Assembly: GCA_028293545.1 (NCBI GenBank) | Contig: JAQGOP010000012.1 | Coordinates: forward strand, 124,001-188,000 | DNA: 64,000 nucleotides | Direction of reading: 5' to 3' | Origin: Verrucomicrobiota bacterium | GTDB taxonomy: Bacteria > Verrucomicrobiota > Verrucomicrobiia > Opitutales > Opitutaceae | Part shown: in pieces, positions 37,648-45,129 of the stretch | How positions within the stretch are numbered: position 1 is the stretch's first letter | Layout: each line of letters starts with the position of its first letter | Program-made: the position numbers and the translations under genes | The notes under the pieces: model-generated | The model's database searches: none | Told to the model about the DNA's origin: nothing | Seen by the model: the letters and a program-made list of their open reading frames with translations, nothing else

Positions 37648-38746
37648 TCAAGCGAGAGCCTTGAGTTGCCCGGCAGGCCCCATTGAGAGACTAACCTCAA
37701 CGCGTTTTTTCTTGTCCACGTAATGAGACGACGTGGTGCGAATATCACGGTGGCCAAGGTGCTGGCGGGCGGCCTCGATGCCATGCGCCGAGGCGATGAG
37801 GGAAGTGAGCGGTGCGGCGGACATGAATCTGTCCTTGCTTGAAATCGATCTGTTCCCACGTCAGCAAATCCGCCTCCTTGCGGCGCAGGCCCGCCCAGAG
37901 GCACAGGAACAGGGCGAGGTATTGCTGGGGCTCTTTTTGCCGCAGCTCGCGGCCGGCACAGGTCAGCAGCCACTCCGGATTTATTTCCGAGTGGTATCGC
38001 TGCGGGCCGGGGTCTTTCAGTTTCACGCCCGCAAACGGATTGGCGGGCAATTTCACATGGAGCACGGCCGTCACGTCCGGCGTAAAGAGCGAACGGGCGC
38101 AGCGCAGGTAGGACGCCGCCGAGCGTTCCGCCGACTTGCGTGCCACGGGGTCGGTGCCGGCCTTGGCGACGTAGTGGTTGCGCCATGCGTTCACCACGTC
38201 CGGTGTGAGCAGGTCGAGCGGCTGGCCATCGATCTTGGCGAGCCATGCTTTGCGCCCACCGTTCATGTAATCGAATTTTGCCCGCTTGGCCCGGCCCTTG
38301 GCCCCGGCATCCACCTTGGCGAGGTCGGCGATCATCTTCCGCAACTTCACGGCATAGCGGCGTACCGTCATCGGCTTCAAGTGACTGCGCGCCCCAATGT
38401 CCGCCAGGAACTCGCCTACGGTGCAAACGTCGGCTTTAGCGGCCATACTGGGCTTGAACCGGGTCAGAGTCGCACTCCAGCCGTTGGCCTCTAGGAAGGT
38501 CGCAATGGCCTTCGCCTTGACCGCCGCCGTGCTGGCATTCGCCGAGGCAAGGGCAAACGCCTCGCGCCGGCCGAGGTGTTGCAACCGCACCGACCATTCC
38601 GGCACCTCCTGGCGCACCCCGCCGCGAGTGAATGTTTTCCGGTAAAGCCGCTCCTTCCAGTAATCGACATGGAATCGCGAGGGGGATGCTTGGCCACTTT
38701 GCTTGGCCACTTCTTGGCCACGTTTGGAGTCCTGAAAAGTTTTCAT
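37648..38746 (-). pseudogene. Tyrosine-recombinase integrase, internally deleted and frameshifted
   Basis: Reading from ATG 38746 gives an intact N-terminal and core-binding part (to about residue 295), including the first catalytic Arg in CLWAGLRRKEADLLTWEQIDF. After HVRRTAH the frame changes and stops early (at 37745). The other frame resumes at LTSLIASAHGIEAARQHLGHRDIRTTSSHYVDKKK, containing the GH box and the catalytic Tyr, and ends at 37648. Roughly 100 residues normally between these parts, including the catalytic Lys and the HxxR motif, are missing. The deletion therefore abolishes activity. A sequencing error cannot explain it because DNA for the missing segment is absent. Confidence 0.85.
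38690..38721 (+). repeat. Three TTGGCCAC boxes near right island end
   Basis: TTGGCCAC at 38690, 38703 and 38714; the block 38701-38721 is identical to 33071-33091. Overlaps the 5' coding region of the integrase remnant, as arm-type sites sometimes do. Confidence 0.65.
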
Positions 38747-38855
38747 CTGTTTCCTTTTGTCGCTAACTTATGCGCCATTTCTCCTATGAAAGCAATCAGG
38801 TAAGTGCAGTCAGAAGCGGACAGTTAAAGACATCGCATAACAGCCAAACCAAATA

Positions 38856-38903
38856 ACTGTTAATCACTTGGTCATAGGTTCGATCCCTACCCGGGCAGCC
38901 ATT
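38856..38903 (+). repeat. attR (duplicate of tRNA-Asn 3' half)
   Basis: 43 of 48 bases match attL. The T-stem differences are paired changes (TAGG/CCTA instead of CTGG/CCAG), so this is a second, real tRNA-Asn lineage and not random decay. Confidence 0.88.
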
Positions 38904-39163
38904 CGACGCGCTCTCGCTTGCTCATGGCAAGCCATCCGCGCGGCGAATGCCCTGAGCCTGTCGAAGGGCTTTCGACCAATGGCGCCACAGCACATTCGCT
39001 TGCAAAGTTCGGATTCGACTCCAGCCCGGGCAGCCATTCGACGCGCTTGGCCCTTGCTCATGGCAAGCCATCCGCGCGCGGCCCGCGTCGAATGCCCTGT
39101 CGCAGACCCTGAGCCTGTCGAATGGGAGCAAGCGTAGCGCGTCGAACGGGCTTTCGACCACCG
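38900..39163 (+). repeat. Tandem imperfect block of tRNA-Asn remnant plus REP-like palindromes
   Basis: Two related units follow attR (about 38900-38982 and 39035-39163). Each starts CATTCGACGCGCT, contains CTTGCTCATGGCAAGCCATC and CCTGAGCCTGTCGAA, and ends GGGCTTTCGACCA. A third tRNA-Asn 3' remnant is at 39012-39038 (24 of 27 bases). Ends TTCGACGCGCT and AGCGCGTCGAA are inverted. No gene is supported between 38904 and 39237. Confidence 0.7.
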
Positions 39164-39237
39164 GCACATTAGCATGCCTCGTTGCGTGTGATTCCTTCCG
39201 GGGTTGTTCCAATCCCTGTGACTCAAAGGATCTGGCA

Positions 39238-39567
39238 ATGAATCCATGCGATTTTCCCGAGGTCAGTCCGCCCGCACCCGCTCTCAACGCCGTTTTCGTC
39301 TACATTCTGGCCACGATCACCGGCGCATACTACGTTGGAAGCGCCAAAGATGTAAGCTGCAGAATTCGTCTCCATTGCTCTGGCCGAGGGGCCAAATTTA
39401 CAGAGGACAACGGCGCCGTGAAGCTGGTCTATGTCGAAGGACCCCTTGATTTGAGGACTGCCATCCAGCGCGAGTTCCAACTCAAAGGTTGGTCTCGCGC
39501 AAAGAAAGAGGCTCTCATTCACGGGAACCACGCCACGCTCCGACACCTCAGCCAATCACGTGACTAG
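39238..39567 (+). CDS. GIY-YIG nuclease family protein
   Basis: 109 residues. The domain core is VFVYILATITGAYYVGSAKDVSCRI...H, matching the GIY-YIG pattern (VYIL...YYVGSA...R...H), with a later basic helix (AIQREFQLKGWSRAKKEALI). This is the small stand-alone YhbQ/UPF0213 type. It sits 75 bases downstream of the REP-like/tRNA-remnant block, a recurrent neighbourhood for these nucleases. N-terminal 16 residues before the domain are atypical. Whether it is active is unknown, though the catalytic Arg and a Glu (QREFQLKG) are present. Confidence 0.85.
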   Translation: MNPCDFPEVSPPAPALNAVFVYILATITGAYYVGSAKDVSCRIRLHCSGRGAKFTEDNGAVKLVYVEGPLDLRTAIQREFQLKGWSRAKKEALIHGNHATLRHLSQSRD

Positions 39568-39654
39568 GAGAGATTTTTCGAGCCTGTCATCTAATTCCCA
39601 CCTCCAATTTATCATACCCGACTAGAACGGGCCGCGTCGGCCGAGCTTCGCTAA

Positions 39655-42177
39655 TTACGTGACGAGGTCGAGCGCTCGGCCGAGATTTCCATCAAAATCA
39701 CCGCCGAGATCCACTTGGTAGCCCATCTGCCGATAGCCGACCGAGCGGCGACGAAACATCGCCCGCGTGAGTGGACTATTTTCGTCAAGGTAGTCGTAGA
39801 TGCGGGCAGATGACTTACCTTCGTGGTCGCGGTGAAGTCGGCCGGCATATTGGATGAGCCGGCCTTTGAAGGAAAGCGGCATGGCGAGGACGAGCGTATC
39901 GAGCTGCGGAAGGTCGAAGCCCTCGCCGATGAGCGAAGCGGTCGCCAATAGGACGAACGGAATATTTTTCGCGTAGTGCTCGTCGATTCGCTGGCGAATA
40001 TTAGTCCGGGCCTTTTTCCCAACGCCACTCTCCAACCGATAACGCGCGACGGACCCGGCAAAAGGATGCGCAGCGAGTGCGGTTTCGATCCTATCAAGAT
40101 AAGATTTGCGATCCGCCAGGACGAGCGGCGCACGTCCTTCCGCCGCACTCCCGCAAATATCTGCGACGATCATTTGCAGCCTTCCCTCATCGGCAACCAA
40201 GGCGTCCCACACTTCATGAATGGCTGGCTGCAGCGGCATGCCGGGTGGAAATGCGATCGAGCTTCGCCGCACGACGACAACGCGATTGTTGCTTTCATCG
40301 CTGTCCCTCGACGCCAGTGTGTGCCGTATCGGGCCACATTGTAGGTAAAGCAATTTTTCCAGGCGATCCTTTCGCTGCGGAGTCGCCGTAAGCCCTACGA
40401 TACGTCGGGCGGGACATGCTTTCAGTAGCAATTCAAAGGACGCAGCCGGAACGTGATGACATTCGTCCACCACGACCAACCCGTAGCCGGACAATGCTGA
40501 CGCGTAGTCCTGCGCCCGGGATAAACTCGGCAGCATCGCAATATCCAGCCGACGAGTTATGCGGGGCTTCGCTACCTTCCAGACTCCAATCTCCTTTTTC
40601 TTAAGCCCGAGGAAACGCATGGCCGACTCTCGCCATTGATCGAGCAACAGCGTCCGATGCACGAGGACTAGCGTCGAAGTCCGGTGGCGCGCGATCAGGG
40701 CACAGCCCATCACGGTTTTTCCGGCACCCGGTGGCGCACACAGGATGCCGAAGTCATGCCCAGCCATTTCCCTGACTGCCGTCTGCTGCTCCGGACGAAG
40801 GTCGCCATGGAATTTCCACGCACAGCGCGTCCCCTCCTCTCGCTGGTCTAGGACCGACACCGCAGCGCCTGCGTCTTCCAGTATTCTGAGGCACGGGTCC
40901 AACACTCCGCGAGGTAGAACCAATCTGTCGGCGTGCCATTCGCCCGCGAACAGGAAGCGCGGAATATCGAACGTCGGAAAGCGCAAACGGAGTTTCTCGT
41001 GAAAAACAGGATTTGCGAACGATGCGAGACGTTTGAGTGCGGCAAGGATCGGGACCGGAACGGTCCGTGGAATATGAATCTTGGAATCCAGCCTGATCGT
41101 CAGCTCCCCGGTGAGCATTCCCCGGTGAACTGATGGACGCGCCAAATCCAACGTGGCCTCGTCGGCTTGCAGCACCAAATCGGGGGCTTCCGATGAATGT
41201 TGCTCAGTCAACGATGCCAGCGGCGCCATCTTCCCCGCGAGGTCCTGAAGCTGGGGGCCAGACAGTCGCTGCAGACTGGCCAGATATTCCCATTGCTCCG
41301 GAATCGGACGAAATTCCTCATCGAGAAACAGAGTGTTACCGTCTTGCCGTGGATGTTTGGCCAACGGCAGCGCGATCAGATTTCCAAACCCACCGACCGA
41401 AACGACATCCTGGTTCGGAAAGAACCGGTCAAATGCATCCAGTCCCATCGTCGGCCTCAGCGCCGATGCTTTGGCCAAGAAGATTACGCCGAGCTTTCTG
41501 GCCAGCGATGCCGGCACCGGCTCACTAAAGAAAATCCAGGCGTGGCCGCCACGGCCAGAACGCGAACGCTCCACAGCAATCGTCACGCCGGCTCTCGATC
41601 CGGCCTCGCGATAGGCAGCGATGTTGTCCGTCCAGCCGTCACCATCAAAATCCGCCGCCAAAAATCGGCACGAGTTGTCGTCGGTGATGGCGTAGACGCC
41701 GAGAGTGTGGAAACCGCGGAGGTGCGCCTCGACCGCATGATCGTCCAGCGGCGGAAATTTCTGATGCAGGCATTCCGTGCATTTGATCTGAGGCTTACGG
41801 CAAATGCCCGGGCGCCATTCATTGTCACAGGCCGGAGCGTATCCGCTCTTCCCCGTTTTGGCGTTTTCCCAACGCTTGGGAAATACCGAACGCCGCGTCC
41901 CGAACAGATCAAGAAATAGCGCCACTTTCTCCGCTGGAGATTGGGGCGTCTTCTGAGCCGCTGGCGCCGAAGGCAATTCCAGCTGTCCCCGTTTCTCCAA
42001 ACGCGCGATCTCCTCCTCCAGCTTCGAAGTTTGCGAGCGAACCTCGGCCAATCTTGCCCGCAGTTCATCCATTGATGGATTGGCGGGGCTCGCATTCATC
42101 AATTCAGATTTAACCGCCGCTGATGTCTTTGCCAGCCTCGTGGAACGACCGTCCCCCGATATCCAGTTGCTTCTCAT
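39655..42177 (-). CDS. TOTE-type archaeo-eukaryotic primase plus SF2 helicase fusion
   Basis: An 840-residue multidomain protein. Order: a basic N-terminus, a coiled coil (about 35-66), an AEP primase domain with a four-Cys zinc element (near CDNEWRPGIC...CTEC, about 110-126), the metal-binding AADFDGD (about 172) and GRGGHAWIFF, then a DEAD/ResIII helicase with Walker A CAPPGAGKT (about 484), Walker B VVDECHHV (about 573), GLTATPQRKD and motif VI QYAGRLHR (about 775). No nuclease domain follows. This primase-helicase combination is the one described for TOTE conflict systems, so a defence or selfish-element role is likely (family knowledge, not shown here). It is divergent from hipB with a 65-base shared gap. 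An alternative start is Met27. Confidence 0.88.
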   Translation of the reverse strand: MRSNWISGDGRSTRLAKTSAAVKSELMNASPANPSMDELRARLAEVRSQTSKLEEEIARLEKRGQLELPSAPAAQKTPQSPAEKVALFLDLFGTRRSVFPKRWENAKTGKSGYAPACDNEWRPGICRKPQIKCTECLHQKFPPLDDHAVEAHLRGFHTLGVYAITDDNSCRFLAADFDGDGWTDNIAAYREAGSRAGVTIAVERSRSGRGGHAWIFFSEPVPASLARKLGVIFLAKASALRPTMGLDAFDRFFPNQDVVSVGGFGNLIALPLAKHPRQDGNTLFLDEEFRPIPEQWEYLASLQRLSGPQLQDLAGKMAPLASLTEQHSSEAPDLVLQADEATLDLARPSVHRGMLTGELTIRLDSKIHIPRTVPVPILAALKRLASFANPVFHEKLRLRFPTFDIPRFLFAGEWHADRLVLPRGVLDPCLRILEDAGAAVSVLDQREEGTRCAWKFHGDLRPEQQTAVREMAGHDFGILCAPPGAGKTVMGCALIARHRTSTLVLVHRTLLLDQWRESAMRFLGLKKKEIGVWKVAKPRITRRLDIAMLPSLSRAQDYASALSGYGLVVVDECHHVPAASFELLLKACPARRIVGLTATPQRKDRLEKLLYLQCGPIRHTLASRDSDESNNRVVVVRRSSIAFPPGMPLQPAIHEVWDALVADEGRLQMIVADICGSAAEGRAPLVLADRKSYLDRIETALAAHPFAGSVARYRLESGVGKKARTNIRQRIDEHYAKNIPFVLLATASLIGEGFDLPQLDTLVLAMPLSFKGRLIQYAGRLHRDHEGKSSARIYDYLDENSPLTRAMFRRRSVGYRQMGYQVDLGGDFDGNLGRALDLVT

Positions 42178-42203
42178 GCGTCGGGGTTAAAAGAATATCA
42201 ATA

Positions 42204-42242
42204 ATGATTGCTTAAATCAGTAATTCGTAGACAAACAATCAT
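42204..42242. promoter_or_regulatory. ATGATTG/CAATCAT inverted repeat in the shared primase-helicase/hipB promoter region
   Basis: 7-bp inverted repeat (42204-42210 and 42236-42242) with 25-base spacing, in the AT-rich 65-base gap between divergent start codons. HipB-type repressors bind such spaced palindromes, so it may co-regulate both transcripts (inference). Confidence 0.45.
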
Positions 42243-42563
42243 ATGTTATCGCTTAAAAACGAGACGGACATCATCCGAGAGGCACGCGACTTGATCCGGG
42301 CCCACCGCATGGCGCTGTCTTGGCGTCAGGACGATTTCGCCAAGCGGAGCGGCGTCGGCATCGCGACGCTTCGTCGTTTTGAGAGCACCGGGCGCATCGG
42401 ATTTGTGGGGTTGGCGAAGCTGTTGGCCACGCTGGGGCTCGCCGATCGATTCCTGGGGGCGCTAAAACAACCCGCGCCCGCCCCCAAAGACATCAACGAA
42501 TTTCTCGCGGCGGCGCCTGCGCCCGTCCGTCAACGCGCGCCTCGGCGGGCCACCGGGAACTAA
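42243..42563 (+). CDS. XRE-family HTH regulator, HipB-like antitoxin
   Basis: 106 residues. The HTH reads SWRQDDFAKRSGVGIATLRRFESTGRIGFVGLAKLLATLGL, the HipB/Cro type. The proline-rich C-terminal tail (PAPAPKDINEFLAAAPAPVRQ) is presumably flexible and may contact HipA. It lies 3 bases upstream of the hipA-like gene, which fixes the operon. Divergent from the primase-helicase. Confidence 0.88.
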   Translation: MLSLKNETDIIREARDLIRAHRMALSWRQDDFAKRSGVGIATLRRFESTGRIGFVGLAKLLATLGLADRFLGALKQPAPAPKDINEFLAAAPAPVRQRAPRRATGN

Positions 42564-42566
42564 GCC

Positions 42567-43913
42567 ATGGCCGAGCCCAATCTACTTCGTCTGCGATTCC
42601 TCGGCGCACCAATGGGCACGTTGGCGTATCGCCCCGACGGCCCGTTTCACGCGCTGGAACTGGAGCGCGAGTTCATCGCTACTGGCCACGACCTCTCGCC
42701 ACTGAATCTTCCGCTGGACGGTTTTTCCCGCGGACCGCGGGTTTTTCGTCCCGGCGATTCACCCTTCGACGGCGGTCTGCCCGGGCTCATCGCCGACTCT
42801 CTGCCCGATTCGTGGGGCGCGAGGATGCTGAAAGTCGAGGTTCCGGGTCTGCAAACAATCTTGGGCAAGCTCGCGGTCATCGGCGAGCGCGGTCCAGGCG
42901 GAATCACATTCGAACCGGTGTTGGGCAAAGGCGCCGACGACGAGTCGGTTTCCACTAATCTCGCCGGCTTGGCTCGCGACGCCGCACAACTGGCGAAAAC
43001 TCCCGCCGTCCTCACGCCTGAAAACGTCAACGCCGCGCTCGCCCGGGGCGGCGGCAGCCTCGGCGGCGCCCAGCCAAAAGTGTCGGCGCATCTCCCCACT
43101 TCTGGCGACTTCCAGCAGCTACAGAATATCCTCATCGGCGGCGCGACGCCGCCCGGGCAAGTGCCGAGCGTCGTGAAACTCTCACCGCTCGACGACGAGG
43201 GCGGCGGCGCGGTCGAATTTGCGTTCTGGCAAATGGCCAAAAACGCCGGCATCCGCGTCCCGCACGCGTGTCTCGTGCATGACGGCGAACGGCGTCACTT
43301 CGCCAGCGCGCGTTTTGATCGCTACCTTCGGCCCGATGGCACTTGGGGCCGGCGCCATGTCCACACGCTGAGCGGGTTTCTGCACCAGCGCGCCTCCGAC
43401 GGCCAAATCGACTACGAGCAATTTATCCGATCCGCTCGGACTCTCGGCGGCGCCGAAGAGGCGCGCGAATGCTTCCGGCGCGCCGTCTTCAATCTGCTCA
43501 CCACCAATCGCGATGACCACGGCCGCAATCACGCTTTTCTCTACAACGAAACCGACCGAACGTGGACGCTCTCGCCGGCCTACGACCTCAATCCGAACGT
43601 CGCCAACGTCCTGATTGCGCTGACGTGGCTGGGGAGTCCCGAAATTCCTACTCGTTTCGAGCGCCTGACAGCGCTGGCGGAAATCGGTGGCATTCCGGCT
43701 CGGGCCGCGAGAACGATCTATGAGGAAGTCGAGGCGGCGACGCTCGGTGGCTGGCGCGCCGCTGCCGCTTACGCCGGTGTCCCGGAAAAAATCGCCGGTA
43801 TCTGGGAGAAAGAAATGATCCAGCAAACCAAGCCGCTGCGTGAGGACGCACGGCGCCCAGTGGCACCCGGCAAGCCGCGTTCTGCGGCGCCGAAGCGAAG
43901 CCCGAAAAATTAG
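42567..43913 (+). CDS. HipA-like serine/threonine kinase toxin
   Basis: 448 residues. N-terminal subdomain-1 (couple_hipA type: RPGDSPFDGGLPGLIADSLPDSWG) followed by the kinase core with the P-loop-like GGSLGGAQPK (about 162), the catalytic NRDDHGRN (about 314) and the metal-binding Asp of SPAYDLNP. Family members phosphorylate aminoacyl-tRNA synthetases and cause growth arrest, neutralised by HipB. The pair next to a TOTE primase-helicase may be an addiction module stabilising the region or part of the defence cluster. Confidence 0.9.
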   Translation: MAEPNLLRLRFLGAPMGTLAYRPDGPFHALELEREFIATGHDLSPLNLPLDGFSRGPRVFRPGDSPFDGGLPGLIADSLPDSWGARMLKVEVPGLQTILGKLAVIGERGPGGITFEPVLGKGADDESVSTNLAGLARDAAQLAKTPAVLTPENVNAALARGGGSLGGAQPKVSAHLPTSGDFQQLQNILIGGATPPGQVPSVVKLSPLDDEGGGAVEFAFWQMAKNAGIRVPHACLVHDGERRHFASARFDRYLRPDGTWGRRHVHTLSGFLHQRASDGQIDYEQFIRSARTLGGAEEARECFRRAVFNLLTTNRDDHGRNHAFLYNETDRTWTLSPAYDLNPNVANVLIALTWLGSPEIPTRFERLTALAEIGGIPARAARTIYEEVEAATLGGWRAAAAYAGVPEKIAGIWEKEMIQQTKPLREDARRPVAPGKPRSAAPKRSPKN

Positions 43914-44164
43914 ACCGTCCTGTTAATCGAGAAACATTTTCGAGGGTGTGAGCCATTGATTGTCTCCTGACAGGCACGATAGCCCGGCCTGGTCTGGGGA
44001 GATCCAAGCGTTTCGCGGAGCTTGGCAGATAGAGTTACGATGAGCTACCTTTCGGAAACCGCCGTGAATGATTTCATCGTAAGAATGTCGGAAACGATAG
44101 CGTTCGTTCGTTGAAGAGACGGGTCCATCGAGACGAGAAACATTATACAATTGGAAAACTCAAA

Positions 44165-44734
44165 ATGAGAAAGATCCGGATCTTCGAACACATCTCGCTG
44201 GACGGCGTGGTCGAGCAGGAAGACGGCTACGAGTATGGCGCATGGACGGCACCCTATCGCAGCCCGGCTGGGCTGCAGGCGGTTCTCGAGGCGCAGGGCA
44301 CGCGCTTTGATTTGTTGCTGGGCCGTCACACCTACGATATGTGGTCGAGCTATTGGCCGAAGGCGGCGAGCAGTCCAATGGCGGACGCCCTGAACGCCGC
44401 GACCAAATACGTTGCCACCCACCGCCCGGAAACTCTGGGTTGGGGACCGGTGAAGGACTTGGGAGCGGACATCATCGAAGGTGTTTGTCGCCTCAAGTCG
44501 CACGACGGCCCGGACCTGATCATGTGGGGCAGTTCGACCCTGACGTCGCCGTTACTCGACCAGGGACTCGTCGACGAGCTGGTGCTGATCGTTTACCCGG
44601 TCTTACTCGGCCGAGGCAAACGCGTCTTGGCGGACACCGTTAACGCGCGCGAACTCGCGTTCGTCAGCACGAAAGCCACGCCGACTGGCCTGCTCCTGAA
44701 CACGTATCGACACGTTGGAGCGCTCCGAACCTAA
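44165..44734 (+). CDS. DHFR/RibD C-terminal-family reductase
   Basis: 189 residues starting MRKIRIFEHISLDGVVEQEDG. The RibD_C/DHFR-fold pattern is clear: the 'S.DG' nucleotide-site loop, LLLGRHTYDMW, KYVATHRPE and MWGSSTLTSPLLDQGLVDELVLIVYPVLLGRGKRVL. Members are common near mobile regions and often of unknown substrate. The frame runs upstream to 44111, but MRKI at 44165 is the family-like start. Confidence 0.9.
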   Translation: MRKIRIFEHISLDGVVEQEDGYEYGAWTAPYRSPAGLQAVLEAQGTRFDLLLGRHTYDMWSSYWPKAASSPMADALNAATKYVATHRPETLGWGPVKDLGADIIEGVCRLKSHDGPDLIMWGSSTLTSPLLDQGLVDELVLIVYPVLLGRGKRVLADTVNARELAFVSTKATPTGLLLNTYRHVGALRT

Positions 44735-44840
44735 GCTTTCGCGACCACACGCCCTTTGCCGTGGGAGATACGTCCGCGCACTTTCGCGGCTGCGGAAGTT
44801 TCGCTTACATCATTCGCTGTTCGCGAATGGCGAATGAGGT

Positions 44841-44970
44841 ATGACCAAGCCTCAAGACGTTCTCGTCGCACTCAAGCTCTCTCTCTCCAGAGGGTGGCGG
44901 CTCATTTGCGACTCTGTCAAAAGCACTGGGGATGAGTGCCTCGGAGTTCCATGGCTGTGTGCTACCTGCG
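44841..44970 (+). pseudogene. Frameshifted 5' fragment of a helix-turn-helix regulator
   Basis: The first frame gives MTKPQDVLVALKLSLSR; after a one-base shift the other frame gives GGSFATLSKALGMSASEFHGC, which is the HTH continuation of a winged-helix family starting MxKPQDVxVALKL. The remainder of the gene is absent. So this is a decayed remnant in the 44735-45129 gap, which otherwise holds nothing recognisable. Confidence 0.6.
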
Positions 44971-45129
44971 GAGACCGGACCTACGACGCCAACCCGTCGC
45001 GATCCGCGTTGTCACCTATTAAGTGACAACACGGCTTTCGTCGCAAAGCCGGGGATCGAGCCTTCTACGTGAAAAATCGCTCTTCACTCGCTCACGCTCG
45101 TAGCGACCAATCTGCCCTCGCGCCTACTT

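Noticed and set aside
38856..38903. A second functional tRNA-Asn
   Set aside because: Only the 3' half is present, with no acceptor 5' strand or D-arm upstream; it is an att copy.
38868..39137. Small coding frame through the tRNA-remnant/REP region
   Set aside because: Its translation is made of tRNA 3' sequence (SIPTRAA, STPARAA) and repeat-derived peptides (LSLSKG), so it is not a gene.
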